Positions 19,205-29,313 of a stretch of DNA of 64,000 bases are shown piece by piece; positions within the stretch are counted from its first letter, which is position 1; each line of letters begins with the position of its first letter. Source of the DNA: Lactobacillus sp. PV034 (lineage in GTDB: Bacteria > Bacillota > Bacilli > Lactobacillales > Lactobacillaceae); NCBI RefSeq assembly GCF_014522305.1, contig NZ_CP041982.1, positions 5,001 through 69,000 on the forward strand, in the 5' to 3' direction. The translations under genes were made by a program, and so were the position numbers. The notes beneath the pieces are model-generated. The model saw only the letters and a program-made list of their open reading frames with translations. It was not told the DNA's origin and searched no databases.

Positions 19205-21619
19205 ATGTACAATCATAAGACTGTAGAAAAGAAATGGCAAAAATATTGGGCAGATCATAATACTTTTAAAACAGGAACAGATCCTAAAAAGAAAAATTAT
19301 TATGCTTTAGATATGTTTCCTTTCCCTTCAGGTAAGGGACTTCATGTGGGTCACCCAGAAGGATATACAGCAACTGATATTCTCTCACGTATGAAGCGTG
19401 CTCAAGGATATAATGTATTGCACCCAATGGGCTGGGATGCATTTGGTTTACCAACTGAACAATATGCTTTGAAAACTGGTGAAGATCCAGCAAAGGTTAC
19501 TGATGAAAATATTGCTAATTTTAAAAAGCAATTAAACAAATTGGGATTTTCTTATGATTGGGACCGTGAAGTTAAAACTTCAGATCCTAATTACTATAAG
19601 TGGACTCAATGGGTATTTGAACAAATGTACAAGAAGGGCTTAGCTTATGAAGCTGAAGTTCCTGTTAACTGGTCTCCGGATTTAGGTACTGTTGTGGCTA
19701 ATGAAGAAGTTATTGATGGCAAAACTGAACGTGGTGGTTATCCAGTTTACCGCCGTAACATGCGTCAATGGATGCTTAAGATGACTGCTTATGCTGATCG
19801 TTTACTTGAAGATTTAGATGACTTAGATTGGCCAGAAGCTGTTAAAGAAATGCAACGTAACTGGATTGGTCGTTCTGAAGGAGCCCAAGTTACTTTTAAG
19901 GTAAAAGACAGTGACAAGACTTTTGATGTCTTTACTACCCGTCCAGATACTTTGTTTGGTGTAAGTTATACTGTTTTGGCTCCTGAAAGTAAGTTAGTGC
20001 AAGAGATTACTACTCCAGAACAAAAAACAGCTGTTGATGCTTACATTAAGAAAATTGAATCTAAGTCAGATTTGGAAAGAACTGATCTTAATAAAGATAA
20101 GACAGGTGTCTTTACAGGTGCTTATGCTATTAATCCAGTTAATGGTAAAGAAGTTCCAATTTGGATTTCTGACTATGTTTTGGCAAGTTATGGTACAGGT
20201 GCGGTAATGGCAGTACCAGCTCATGATGATCGTGATTATGCCTTTGCTTCTAAATTTAAGTTGCCAATTAACCGTGTTATTGAGAGCGGAGATTTAGAAA
20301 AAGGAGCCTTCACTGGTGATGGCAAGCATATTAACTCTGAGTTTTTAGATGGTTTAAATAATGAAGAAGCTAAAAAGCAAATGATTGCTTGGCTTGAAGA
20401 TCATAATGTAGGTCAAAAGAAGGTGAACTACAAGTTACGTGATTGGGACTTTAGTCGTCAACGTTACTGGGGTGAACCAATCCCTGTTATTCACTGGGAA
20501 GATGGAGAGACCACGTTAGTACCTGAAGATCAATTGCCATTAGTTTTACCACATGCTACTGATATTAAGCCATCTGGTACTCCTGAAAGTCCATTGGCCA
20601 ACTTAACTGATTGGGTAAATGTAGTAGATGAAAATGGCCGCAAGGGTAAACGTGAAACTAATACTATGCCAAACTGGGCAGGTTCTTCATGGTATTACTT
20701 ACGTTATATTGATCCACATAATGATAAAGAATTAGGTGATTATGATTTACTTAAGGCTTGGTTACCAGTAGATCTTTACATTGGTGGGGCAGAGCATGCA
20801 GTGCGTCACTTACTTTATGCTAGATTTTGGCATAAGGTTCTTTATGATCTTGGTGTTGTACCAACTAAAGAACCATTCCAAAGACTTTATAATCAAGGTT
20901 TAATTCTTAAAGATCATGAAAAAATGTCAAAATCTAAGGGCAATGTTGTTAACCCAGATGAAGTTATTGATGAATATGGTGCCGATAGCATAAGAATGTA
21001 TGAAATGTTCATGGGACCATTAGATGCTTCAATTGATTGGGATGATAATGGTCCAGCTTCAACTAAGAAGTTTTTAGATCGTATTTGGAGAACAATGGTT
21101 AATGATTTAGATCTTCAAGCTATTCCTAGTGAAAAAATTGTTGATGAAAATGATGGCACCCTTGATAAGGTTTATAACGAAACTATTAAGAAAGTAACTG
21201 AAGACTTTGAAAACTTGCACTTTAATACTGCAATTTCTCAAATGATGGTCTTTATGAATGCAGCACAAAAAGCTAAGCAAATACCTCGTGAATACGCCGA
21301 AGGTTTCATTAAATTAGTTGCTCCTGTTGCTCCTCACATGATGGAAGAAATCTGGTCAATTTTTGGTCATGACGAATCAATTACATTTGCTGAATGGCCA
21401 AAATATGATGAAAGTAAATTAGTTGAATCAACTGTTGAGATTATGGTGCAAGTTAATGGAAAATTACGTGGTAAATTCAAGGCACCTAAAGATACAGTAA
21501 AAGATGAACTAGAAAAAGAAGCATTAAGCTTAGAACACGTCAAAAAATTCTTGGAAGGTAAAGACATTAAGAAGGTAATTGTCATTCCTAATAAGATCGT
21601 GAATATTGTTGCTAAGTAG
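19205..21619 (+). CDS. leuS: Leucyl-tRNA synthetase
   Basis: An 804-residue class Ia synthetase attaching leucine to tRNA-Leu. The HIGH-type motif HVGHPEG is near residue 46, the CP1 editing domain spans roughly 220-420 with TTRPDT near 240, and KMSKS is at about 578-582. Length matches the bacterial enzyme. The ATG follows taggagg by about six bases, and expression is controlled by the T-box leader. Confidence 0.98.
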   Translation: MYNHKTVEKKWQKYWADHNTFKTGTDPKKKNYYALDMFPFPSGKGLHVGHPEGYTATDILSRMKRAQGYNVLHPMGWDAFGLPTEQYALKTGEDPAKVTDENIANFKKQLNKLGFSYDWDREVKTSDPNYYKWTQWVFEQMYKKGLAYEAEVPVNWSPDLGTVVANEEVIDGKTERGGYPVYRRNMRQWMLKMTAYADRLLEDLDDLDWPEAVKEMQRNWIGRSEGAQVTFKVKDSDKTFDVFTTRPDTLFGVSYTVLAPESKLVQEITTPEQKTAVDAYIKKIESKSDLERTDLNKDKTGVFTGAYAINPVNGKEVPIWISDYVLASYGTGAVMAVPAHDDRDYAFASKFKLPINRVIESGDLEKGAFTGDGKHINSEFLDGLNNEEAKKQMIAWLEDHNVGQKKVNYKLRDWDFSRQRYWGEPIPVIHWEDGETTLVPEDQLPLVLPHATDIKPSGTPESPLANLTDWVNVVDENGRKGKRETNTMPNWAGSSWYYLRYIDPHNDKELGDYDLLKAWLPVDLYIGGAEHAVRHLLYARFWHKVLYDLGVVPTKEPFQRLYNQGLILKDHEKMSKSKGNVVNPDEVIDEYGADSIRMYEMFMGPLDASIDWDDNGPASTKKFLDRIWRTMVNDLDLQAIPSEKIVDENDGTLDKVYNETIKKVTEDFENLHFNTAISQMMVFMNAAQKAKQIPREYAEGFIKLVAPVAPHMMEEIWSIFGHDESITFAEWPKYDESKLVESTVEIMVQVNGKLRGKFKAPKDTVKDELEKEALSLEHVKKFLEGKDIKKVIVIPNKIVNIVAK

Positions 21620-21712
21620 TTTAAGTTTTTCCTAAATAATTAATTTATTTAAACAAAGTAAAAATATCTGAGTATGATAAATTTCAGGCTCGTTTTGAAG
21701 TAGGAAAAATTT

Positions 21713-23377
21713 ATGGAAAATAATACAAAAAATTCTAATACCCAGGAGACGATGGTTAAAGGTTCCGCATGGATGACCTTTGGCTCAATCTTTTCGAGAA
21801 TTCTTGGGGCGATTTATATTATTCCTTGGTATGCCTGGATGGGAAATCATGGAAATATTGCTAATGCTTTAACTGCAAAAAGTTATAACGTCTATAGTTT
21901 GTTTATTATTGTTTCTACAGCAGGTATTCCAGGTGCCATCGCCAAACAAGTGGCTAAATATAATGCCTTGAATGAATATGGAATTGGAAGGCAATTATAT
22001 CGGAGAGGCTTGATTTTAATGACGGCTTTTGGGATTGCTTGTGCAGCTCTTATGTATTTTGCAGCACCAGTTTTGGCAGCAGATGATATTTTGGGTGCAA
22101 TTTTCCATGGCGCAAATTCAGACCCCGCACAAGTTGCGGTAATGAGAAGTTTATCTTATGCCTTATTATTAATCCCAATTTTAAGTATTATGCGTGGGTA
22201 CTTCCAAGGTTATGCCGACATGATGCCACCAGCTATGTCACAATTAGTGGAGCAATTAGCGCGAGTAGGGTGGATGTTGTTTACTGCTTATCTTATTATG
22301 CAAATTCAACATGGATCCTATGTGAAGGCAGTTGTTCAGTCTAATTTGGCAGCTGCTATTGGGGCGGTCTTTGGGATCTTACTTTTGGTCTGGTTTCTTT
22401 ATCGAAGACGTAAAACAATTAATAATTTAATAGCTAATTCAAATAATGCAGTAAAAATTTCAACAATTGAAATTTTTAAAGAAATAATCAATCAATCGAT
22501 TCCATTTATTATCATTGATTCCGGCATTACTTTGTTCCAGTTAGTTGATCAATATACTTTTCCTTCTATGATTAGGATGTTTGTTCATGCAAGTCAGGTG
22601 CAAGTCGATACTTGGTATGCATTATTTGGACTTAATGCCAACAAGCTAATTATGATTATTGTTTCTTTAGCTACTGCTATGGCTGTGACTGCAATTCCTT
22701 TACTATCTGGTGCACATGCACAAAAAAATTATCAAAGTATTTCTAATCAAATTGAAAATATCTTAGAATTATTTCTTTTTGTAATGTTACCTGCAGCTTT
22801 CGGGATGGCGGCCATTTCGGGACCTATCTATACTATCTTTTATGGCTATGATGCGTTAGGATCTCACGTCCTATATTTATCAGCTTTTACTGCCATAAGT
22901 TTAGGGGCCTTTACAGTTTTAATGGCTATTCTTCAAGGGTTATCTGAAAATGGCTTAGCAATTAAATATTTGATCTTGGGATTAATTATTAAGTTGGCAG
23001 TTCAATTACCAATGATAAAATTTTTCAAGGTTTACGGTCCTTTAATTGCTACTAACATAGGGATGATTGTAACTATATGGTTAGCTATTCAGCATTTAAA
23101 GGTTAGATACAAATACAACTCTAATAGAACTGCTCGTAGATTTATCGGGATTACGGTATTTTCTATTATTATGTTTATTTGTGTAAGTGCAGCTATATTT
23201 TTATTTGGAAAATTTATTTCTCCGGCTGGACGTGTGGGCGCAATGATCTTAGTTATTATTGCGGTAGCTATTGGTGGCGCTATATATGGTTATTTAGCAA
23301 TAAAGACAAGTTTAGCTCAAAAAATCTTAGGCCATAAAGTCGATAGCATATTAGCTAAATTGCACATAAGAATATAA
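21713..23377 (+). CDS. Polysaccharide/lipid II flippase of the MATE-like MVF family (YtgP/MurJ type)
   Basis: A 554-residue integral membrane protein with about 14 predicted helices and the family start KGSAWMTFGSIFSRILGAIY at residues 17-36. It belongs to the oligosaccharide flippase/SpoVB-YtgP branch. B. subtilis YtgP (MurJ), which flips lipid II, is the likely counterpart, and leuS lies close by in both cases. Expected role: moving lipid-linked peptidoglycan precursor to the outer membrane face. A perfect terminator follows at 23384. Confidence 0.82.
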   Translation: MENNTKNSNTQETMVKGSAWMTFGSIFSRILGAIYIIPWYAWMGNHGNIANALTAKSYNVYSLFIIVSTAGIPGAIAKQVAKYNALNEYGIGRQLYRRGLILMTAFGIACAALMYFAAPVLAADDILGAIFHGANSDPAQVAVMRSLSYALLLIPILSIMRGYFQGYADMMPPAMSQLVEQLARVGWMLFTAYLIMQIQHGSYVKAVVQSNLAAAIGAVFGILLLVWFLYRRRKTINNLIANSNNAVKISTIEIFKEIINQSIPFIIIDSGITLFQLVDQYTFPSMIRMFVHASQVQVDTWYALFGLNANKLIMIIVSLATAMAVTAIPLLSGAHAQKNYQSISNQIENILELFLFVMLPAAFGMAAISGPIYTIFYGYDALGSHVLYLSAFTAISLGAFTVLMAILQGLSENGLAIKYLILGLIIKLAVQLPMIKFFKVYGPLIATNIGMIVTIWLAIQHLKVRYKYNSNRTARRFIGITVFSIIMFICVSAAIFLFGKFISPAGRVGAMILVIIAVAIGGAIYGYLAIKTSLAQKILGHKVDSILAKLHIRI

Positions 23378-23383
23378 AAAAAT

Positions 23384-23418
23384 AAGTCTATGATAAAATT
23401 CATAGACTTCTTTTTTTG
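23384..23418 (+). terminator. Terminator after the MurJ/YtgP gene
   Basis: Stem aagtctatga/tcatagactt with a short loop, then T-run. Confidence 0.88.
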
Positions 23419-23544
23419 AATATTTTGATTTCTATCAAAATACGCCCCTGCCAAGGTAAGTAAATTATACACCTTAATGAGTAAAATCTTTTTTAAATGT
23501 AATTAAAGAGTGTAAAATAAGATTGATAGAAAAGGGGAACGATA

Positions 23545-24291
23545 ATGAAAAAAGATACTTACATGACCTTATTAGGCTTGAGAGACGTTTGTTATAATGA
23601 TTTTAATTTTGATATCGATAACAAAAATCCTTTTTTAGGAACAGATACTTATAAAAAAATTGAAGAAATTTTAAAGAAAAATCAAACGGAAGATTTACTT
23701 AAGGAATTTGAAGTAGGTTCAAATATTTATCAAGATTACGCACCAGAATATTTAAGTTTAACTACAAAGCATGAAATTGAACATGATATTAATGCAGCCC
23801 GTGAATACTTAGATAATTATTCCGGTGATAAAGATGATCTTAAGAAAAACTATCAAGCATTTCTAGATGATAATTCATTAAGCTACTCTTTTGGTGCAGA
23901 AGATAATTTAGATCAAGTGCAGAAAGATTTAAATAATATTGATACAGAAAATGTTATTGTGTGGGAAAGAAGAAAAAATGAATATATTCTTTTACCTCAC
24001 TCTTTCCAAAGTCTAGAAAGAATTAAAAATAAGATTTCTTCTGTGAAACGCGAAAACGATAAAGCTATTAGATTAGCAATGGAAAAGCTATTTAATAATA
24101 TTAATGACTTTTTAAAACCTTTCAGTAAAAGCCAATATGGTAAATATGAAAAAGATTTGCCTGAAGATTTAAAGGTGAAGCTTGAACATGAAGCTTTACT
24201 TTTACAAAATGATGCTCGTGAAGTTGGTGCAGAAAAATTAGCTAAGACAGCAGAAGAGATCGCACGAAAAGCAAATGATGATTTTGAGTAG
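23545..24291 (+). CDS. Uncharacterised protein, 248 residues
   Basis: I do not recognise this protein. It is highly charged, acidic in the first half, and helical in appearance, with no signal peptide or membrane segment, so it is probably cytosolic. A possible coiled-coil or helical bundle covers residues 160-248, ending in an Ala/Glu/Lys-rich helix (AEKLAKTAEEIARKAN). The ATG has ggggaa upstream. It is monocistronic, bounded by terminators at 23384 and 24292. No function is proposed. Confidence 0.75.
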   Translation: MKKDTYMTLLGLRDVCYNDFNFDIDNKNPFLGTDTYKKIEEILKKNQTEDLLKEFEVGSNIYQDYAPEYLSLTTKHEIEHDINAAREYLDNYSGDKDDLKKNYQAFLDDNSLSYSFGAEDNLDQVQKDLNNIDTENVIVWERRKNEYILLPHSFQSLERIKNKISSVKRENDKAIRLAMEKLFNNINDFLKPFSKSQYGKYEKDLPEDLKVKLEHEALLLQNDAREVGAEKLAKTAEEIARKANDDFE

Positions 24292-24324
24292 AAAAGGTAC
24301 TTACAGAGTGTAAGTACCTTTTTT
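24292..24324 (+). terminator. Terminator after the 248-residue protein
   Basis: Fourteen-pair stem aaaaggtacttaca/tgtaagtacctttt with a three-base loop, then T. Confidence 0.92.
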
Positions 24325-24395
24325 ATAATTTGAAAATTAGTATAGGAATTATGTTTTGAATGCTTTATACTAATATAAGTTGTAAGGAGGAAAAG

Positions 24396-25379
24396 ATGAA
24401 GAAAAGTATTTTAACCACAACTTTTATCGCAGGATTAGTTTTATTAGGAATCAGTACAACAAATGCAAAGGCTGATACAATTACTGATACTCAAAGTAAT
24501 CAAGCTGTAGCAACTCCTCAAAATAATAATTCATCTATTTATGTGGATGATACTGTTGAACATCCTCGTTTGAAAAACGTTAATGGCTATATTAATCAAA
24601 ATCATTTGCAGTTTTCAGGTATCAAGGATGAAAGTGCACAAAGTACCTTTACTGCAGGGAAGAATTATCGTCATGGGGCACCTGAGGGTATTGTAGTTCA
24701 CGAAACCAATAAGCCTAATATCTCAGCACAAGAATGGGCTGATAAGTTTAATGAAAATTGGAAATCAAATCAAACTTATGTACATGCTTTTGTAGATAAA
24801 TCTCAAGTTGTTCAAATTGCTCCAACTAATAAAACAGTATGGGGTTCAGGTTATTATGGTAATCAACGGTTTATTCAAGTAGAACTATGTGAAGAAAATA
24901 CAGAACAAGATTTTGCTCAAAGTATTCAAAATGATGCTACCTATATTGCAAAATTACTTCACCAATATAATTTGAAGCCTAGTTTAGCAGATGGAAAAGG
25001 TAATGGAACGATTTGGTCTCACCATGATGTTTCTAAGTATTTAGGTGATACTGATCATACTGACCCAGATGGTTATTTTGCATGGCATAACTACTCAATG
25101 CAACAATTCTTCAATTTAATTAAGCAGCGTTACGATGAACTTGCACCGTTATATAGCCAGAACAACGTAATTGATGAAAAAGGTGTTGGTCAAGTTCGTT
25201 ATAACGGTAAAGGTAAAGTGGCGATATGGTATACACCTAATAGTGGTCACAAGATCGTTAAATATGTTTCCCGCAATACGAAGTGGAAGTTTTTCAAAGT
25301 TGCCAAAATTAACGGTCACCTTTGGTACAATTTAGGTGGAAACCAATGGATTGACGGAACTTATTTTATTAAAAAGTAA
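24396..25379 (+). CDS. Secreted N-acetylmuramoyl-L-alanine amidase with SLAP wall-binding domain
   Basis: About 327 residues. A signal peptide ends near residue 27 (NAKA/DT). An Amidase_2 domain follows at roughly residues 50-235, with His in VVHET and SHHDV as likely zinc ligands and a DTDHTDPDGY loop. A C-terminal SLAP-type domain spans about 255-327 (VRYNGKGKVAIWYTP, WYNLGGNQWID). It should cleave the bond between muramic acid and L-Ala in peptidoglycan. An in-frame ATG at 24360 exists, but aaggagg at 24384-24390 fixes the start at 24396. First of three wall enzymes sharing the C-terminal module. Confidence 0.88.
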   Translation: MKKSILTTTFIAGLVLLGISTTNAKADTITDTQSNQAVATPQNNNSSIYVDDTVEHPRLKNVNGYINQNHLQFSGIKDESAQSTFTAGKNYRHGAPEGIVVHETNKPNISAQEWADKFNENWKSNQTYVHAFVDKSQVVQIAPTNKTVWGSGYYGNQRFIQVELCEENTEQDFAQSIQNDATYIAKLLHQYNLKPSLADGKGNGTIWSHHDVSKYLGDTDHTDPDGYFAWHNYSMQQFFNLIKQRYDELAPLYSQNNVIDEKGVGQVRYNGKGKVAIWYTPNSGHKIVKYVSRNTKWKFFKVAKINGHLWYNLGGNQWIDGTYFIKK

Positions 25380-25383
25380 GCAG

Positions 25384-25414
25384 AATAGCATCTACAAAAG
25401 TAGATGCTATTTTT
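25384..25414 (+). terminator. Terminator after the amidase gene
   Basis: Twelve-pair stem aatagcatctac/gtagatgctatt with a four-base loop, then T. Confidence 0.9.
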
Positions 25415-25415
25415 A

Positions 25416-25444
25416 TTGAAAAAACTTGGGCACCAACTTATAAT
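25416..25444 (+). promoter_or_regulatory. Promoter of the C39-like peptidase gene
   Basis: TTGAAA (25416-25421), 17-base spacer, TATAAT (25439-25444), 36 bases before the ATG at 25480. Confidence 0.7.
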
Positions 25445-25479
25445 TAAGACTGATTTTATTTTTTAACGAGGCATATTTG

Positions 25480-26811
25480 ATGAAGAAAATTAATTGGATC
25501 TGCGGGGTTACTCTTTTAGGAATAACTATTTTAGGCAGTGGCAAAGTACACGCTGCTGAAAATAATTCGCAAAATACTGATACTAAAATTGCAATATCAT
25601 CTGAAGCTGGTAATAAGCAGCAAAGTGCTACTTCCAGCTCGGATTTTAATACAAGGGATTCTATAACTAATGCAACAACTGAAAAATCTACTAATTCAAG
25701 CGCTCAAGTAATTAATCAGAATCAAGTAGTTAGAATTCAATATAGTGGTAAGGGTCAGGTTGCTGTTTGGGATAATTATCAGGCACCTCATAGCATTACT
25801 AAATATTTACCTAAAAATACTTCTTGGAAGTCGTTTAAAGTTGCCACTTTGGATGATAAGCATCAATGGTATAACTTAGGCGGGAATCAGTGGGTAGACA
25901 GCAATTATGCCGTTGTTCAAACTAGATCATCTGCTATGAAAGTTACTAAAAATCAAGACGCTCCTAATTCTACTGAAAAAATACAAAATGCTACTCCTGA
26001 GAATAAAGTAATCACAATCAACTATTCGGGAAAAGGAAAAGTGGCAATTTGGTCGAATTTTGATCAAAACAAAAAGATAAAACAATACGTGGCGCCAAAT
26101 ACAAATTGGGTAATTAATAAAAAAGCAACAGATATAAACGGAAAAATTTGGTATGATCTTGGTGCGAACCAATGGTTAGACAGTCAATATGCCAGAGATA
26201 CTAATGGGATTATTTACTATAGTCCCCTTAAAGCCAATGTATTTTGTCGAGCAGGCAAGATACAATCTGGTAAAATTCTAAATGGTAAGCAAACTATTTA
26301 TACTCATCCTAATGGTGCAATTTACCGTGTCCAAATGGATGTGCCTGTTATTAGTCAATTGCCACAATTACCAACAGGATGTGAGATGACAGCTGTAACA
26401 ATGATGTTGCAATATGCTGGAGTTAATATTAATAAGCTTCAAGTAGCAGCTGAAACTCCAAGAGCTAATGATGGAAATCATGGTTTTGTTGGTAATCCCT
26501 ATAGTCCTAGTGGATGGTGGGTTTTCCCAAGTGGGATTGCTGCGGTTGTAAATAGACATTTAGGACATAGTAGTAATTTAACTGGTGCAAGTATTAATAC
26601 AATTAAAAATAAGCTCCTGCAGGGGCATCCAGTAGTTACATGGGTAGCAAATATGAATGGTTTTGTTAATCATGCTTTGACTTTAACTGGTTTTTCAACT
26701 AACGGAATAATCTATTATAATAATCCGTGGACTGGAAAAAGAGAGTCAATGAGCGAAAGTAACTTTTTGAGGCACTGGAATAATGATAAGAGACGAGCCT
26801 TAAGTTATTAG
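25480..26811 (+). CDS. Secreted C39-like cysteine peptidase with two SLAP domains
   Basis: About 443 residues: signal peptide (cleavage near KVHA/AE, residue 26), a Ser/Thr/Asn/Gln-rich linker, two SLAP-type repeats (about 85-148 and 175-235, each with YSGKGxVAxW and WYxLGxNQW), and a C-terminal C39-like peptidase domain from about 285. Likely catalytic residues are Cys in LPTGCEMTA, His in FVNHALTL and Asn in YNNPWTG. The substrate may be a peptide or peptidoglycan cross-bridge; not known. The next gene starts 17 bases after its stop and has a near-identical signal peptide. Start chosen as the ATG with cgagg 8 bases upstream. Confidence 0.82.
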   Translation: MKKINWICGVTLLGITILGSGKVHAAENNSQNTDTKIAISSEAGNKQQSATSSSDFNTRDSITNATTEKSTNSSAQVINQNQVVRIQYSGKGQVAVWDNYQAPHSITKYLPKNTSWKSFKVATLDDKHQWYNLGGNQWVDSNYAVVQTRSSAMKVTKNQDAPNSTEKIQNATPENKVITINYSGKGKVAIWSNFDQNKKIKQYVAPNTNWVINKKATDINGKIWYDLGANQWLDSQYARDTNGIIYYSPLKANVFCRAGKIQSGKILNGKQTIYTHPNGAIYRVQMDVPVISQLPQLPTGCEMTAVTMMLQYAGVNINKLQVAAETPRANDGNHGFVGNPYSPSGWWVFPSGIAAVVNRHLGHSSNLTGASINTIKNKLLQGHPVVTWVANMNGFVNHALTLTGFSTNGIIYYNNPWTGKRESMSESNFLRHWNNDKRRALSY

Positions 26812-26828
26812 TTAGAGAGGAAAGAAAA

Positions 26829-28142
26829 ATGAAAAAGATTAACTGGTTATGCGGGATGACATTAATTGGAGTTGCCCTTTTAAGTAGTGGTAAAGTTCAT
26901 GCTGCCGATACAACTACTCAAGCAAATCAAGAAAATACTACTAGTGAAAATAATGTGGTTTCAAAGTCACAAACTCCTGATTTAGGTGAGACACAAGCAA
27001 GTAGTCAAAGCCAACAAAGTAATAAAGAAATAACAGCTGCAACTACTACACAAACTACAAATAATAGCAGTGAAAAGAATATTGCTATCAATAGTTCGAC
27101 TAATTCAACTAAAGTACAAAATGTTAGTGGAATAATTAGAGTCCAATATTCAGGAAAAGGCCAAGTAGCTATCTGGAATAATTATGAAACTCCTCGTAAG
27201 ATTACAAAATTTGTTCCAAAAAATACTAGTTGGAAAACATTTAAAGTAGCTACTCTTGCTGATAACCACCAATGGTATAACTTAGGTGGAGACCAATGGA
27301 TTGATGGTCAATATGCTAGTGCTAATTTGAATAATGGCAAAGTTAGTGAAAAGACACCTGTAAAAGTTGAAAAGACAGCAGGTGATTGGACAGTAAATAG
27401 TGTTAATGAAAAGATTTCGATTGCTTATTCAGGAAAAGGTCAAGTAGCTGTTTGGACTACTTATGCTAATGGCAAGAAGATTGTAAAATATGTGCCAAAT
27501 GCTTCATCATGGAAGGTATTTAAAGAAGCAATTCCTAAGAATGGATACGTATGGTATAACTTAGGCGGTAATCAATGGATTACTTCTGAATATGCAAATA
27601 TTCAAAAAACTGCAACTAATAGCACAGTATCTACCAAAATAGTAGCTGTCCCATCAAGAAATCCTCATCAACCATACGCAGATCCGGCTGATATGCGTAA
27701 GAGTAATTACTGGAATAAAACAAGTGAGACTAAAGCTCATCCAAATTTAAGAAATGTTAAGAATCTTTGGATTAGAGTATCAATTTTGGGTAATAGAACC
27801 TATGTAATGTCTGGCAATACTCCAGTATATACTTTATATTCTTCAGCTGGTCGAATTGTGAACGGTAAAAGTCTAACACCTACTGGTACTTACTATGTAC
27901 AACCAGAACGTGGAACTACATTCGTTGGAGCTCACTACTATGTAAGTTGGAAAGACCATGGTGTATATTTATTCCACTCAACTATTACCAATGGTTATAA
28001 CGGTCCTTATGATATGCATGCAGCTAAATTATTAGGTACACAACCACTTTCTCACGGCTGTGTACGACTAACTGTGCCTGATGCAAAATGGTTCTACCAA
28101 GAATTACCTGTTGGTACAAAGGTTGTAATTGCAAATAATTAA
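26829..28142 (+). CDS. Secreted L,D-transpeptidase (YkuD) with two SLAP domains
   Basis: 437 residues: signal peptide ending near KVHA/AD, a long Thr/Ser/Gln/Asn-rich linker, two SLAP-type repeats (about 100-160 and 190-258), and a YkuD domain at about 305-436. The catalytic signature is seen as FHST about 30 residues before PLSHGCVRL, giving the HxnSHGCxR pattern with the nucleophilic Cys. It should form or exchange 3-3 cross-links or anchor proteins in the wall. Forms a unit with the preceding C39-like gene. RBS agagagg at 26813-26819. Confidence 0.9.
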   Translation: MKKINWLCGMTLIGVALLSSGKVHAADTTTQANQENTTSENNVVSKSQTPDLGETQASSQSQQSNKEITAATTTQTTNNSSEKNIAINSSTNSTKVQNVSGIIRVQYSGKGQVAIWNNYETPRKITKFVPKNTSWKTFKVATLADNHQWYNLGGDQWIDGQYASANLNNGKVSEKTPVKVEKTAGDWTVNSVNEKISIAYSGKGQVAVWTTYANGKKIVKYVPNASSWKVFKEAIPKNGYVWYNLGGNQWITSEYANIQKTATNSTVSTKIVAVPSRNPHQPYADPADMRKSNYWNKTSETKAHPNLRNVKNLWIRVSILGNRTYVMSGNTPVYTLYSSAGRIVNGKSLTPTGTYYVQPERGTTFVGAHYYVSWKDHGVYLFHSTITNGYNGPYDMHAAKLLGTQPLSHGCVRLTVPDAKWFYQELPVGTKVVIANN

Positions 28143-28147
28143 ATTAA

Positions 28148-28185
28148 AAAGAGATAATGAAATTTAATCATTATCTCTTTTTTAT
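28148..28185 (+). terminator. Bidirectional terminator after the L,D-transpeptidase gene
   Basis: Thirteen-pair stem aaagagataatga/tcattatctcttt. T follow on the plus strand and A precede it, so it may also end the tRNA-Leu transcript coming from the other side. Confidence 0.88.
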
Positions 28186-28265
28186 TTTTTAAAAGTTGGT
28201 GCGCATTTAGTGCGCACTTGTGAATAGCATTATTGATATATCAGTACTTGAGGGTGCTAAACGAA

Positions 28266-28349
28266 TGCCCTGGACAGGATTCGAACCTGCACTCTCGTAA
28301 GAAAACAGCGACCTGAACGCTGCGCGTCTGCCAATTCCGCCACCAGGGC
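28266..28349 (-). tRNA. tRNA-Leu (anticodon CAG)
   Basis: The reverse complement forms a class II cloverleaf: acceptor gccctgg/ccagggc, long variable arm, anticodon CAG in loop ttcaggt, discriminator A. It is the only tRNA in the window that stands alone and the only one on the minus strand. A gtgcgc/gcgcac hairpin lies downstream at 28199-28217. Confidence 0.95.
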
Positions 28350-28449
28350 AAAGTAATTCTTGAATATATAGAACATCATACCAAAAAATTGATAAAATGG
28401 GAATGTAGAAGATTATTAGTATTTATTGTCTACTAATTGAGGAGAAGAA

Positions 28450-29313
28450 ATGAAGATCAAAGCTGATATCTTAGAACAAGTGATTAAGCCACGAAAGAGT
28501 GCTAGTCATAAAGGTAATTACGGTAAAATTTTATTAATTGGTGGTAGCAGCCATTATGGTGGCGCAATTATCATGGCCGCAGAAGGTGCGCTGAACAGTG
28601 GAGCGGGACTCTTGTGTGTAGCGACTCATAATCTAAACGTAACGGCGTTACATAGCCGTGATCCTGAAGTAATGTTTATTGATTGGCGTGATGAAGCAGG
28701 ATTAAAACAATTACTACCCCAAATGGATATAGTTGTTTGTGGAATGGGCTTAGGTACTGAAACACGCAGTATAAAGTGTATGGAATTATTACGTGATAAC
28801 ATTAATAATGAGCAAACGCTTGTATTGGATGCTAGTGCCTTGACTTTAATTTCTAAAAATAAACATTTACTTCCCTATAACGCTAAAGCGATCATTTTAA
28901 CGCCACATCAAATGGAGTGGCAACGATTAAGTGAAATACGAATTAATTATCAAAATGATGCAGCTAATTTTGAAGCTTTAGATACTTTATTTCCTCAAAA
29001 AAATGCCTACTTGGTATTAAAATCTAATCATACTAAAATATATGAGCAAAAAAATCATCAAGTGTTAGAAAATCCTCTAGGAAATCCAGGGATGGCAACT
29101 GGTGGGATGGGTGATACATTGGCTGGAATTATTGGAAGTTTTTGCGGTCAATTTACAACTAAGCTAGATACCATTGCAGCAGCAGTTTATCTTCATTCAC
29201 TTGCAGGAGATAAAATTTTTCAGGAAAATTATATTGTTCGGCCTACAAAATTAAGTGCTAGTTTACCAGAATTAATGAAGAAATATGGTGAGAATAACGA
29301 TGAAAATGATTAA
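28450..29313 (+). CDS. nnrD: ADP-dependent NAD(P)H-hydrate dehydratase
   Basis: A 287-residue ribokinase-fold enzyme (YjeF C-terminal type) that repairs hydrated NADH/NADPH using ADP. Visible are GKILLIGGSSHYGGA near residues 26-40 and the catalytic/anion-hole motif GNPGMATGGMGDTLAG near 213-228. The N-terminal epimerase domain of fused YjeF proteins is absent, which is normal for the stand-alone form. Its 3' end overlaps the following carboxypeptidase gene by 14 bases. RBS gaggaga before the ATG. Confidence 0.92.
   Translation: MKIKADILEQVIKPRKSASHKGNYGKILLIGGSSHYGGAIIMAAEGALNSGAGLLCVATHNLNVTALHSRDPEVMFIDWRDEAGLKQLLPQMDIVVCGMGLGTETRSIKCMELLRDNINNEQTLVLDASALTLISKNKHLLPYNAKAIILTPHQMEWQRLSEIRINYQNDAANFEALDTLFPQKNAYLVLKSNHTKIYEQKNHQVLENPLGNPGMATGGMGDTLAGIIGSFCGQFTTKLDTIAAAVYLHSLAGDKIFQENYIVRPTKLSASLPELMKKYGENNDEND

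Noticed and set aside
28199..28217. gtgcgc/gcgcac palindrome as an operator
   Set aside because: More likely part of tRNA-Leu(CAG) 3' end formation on the minus strand; no regulator or promoter is adjacent.
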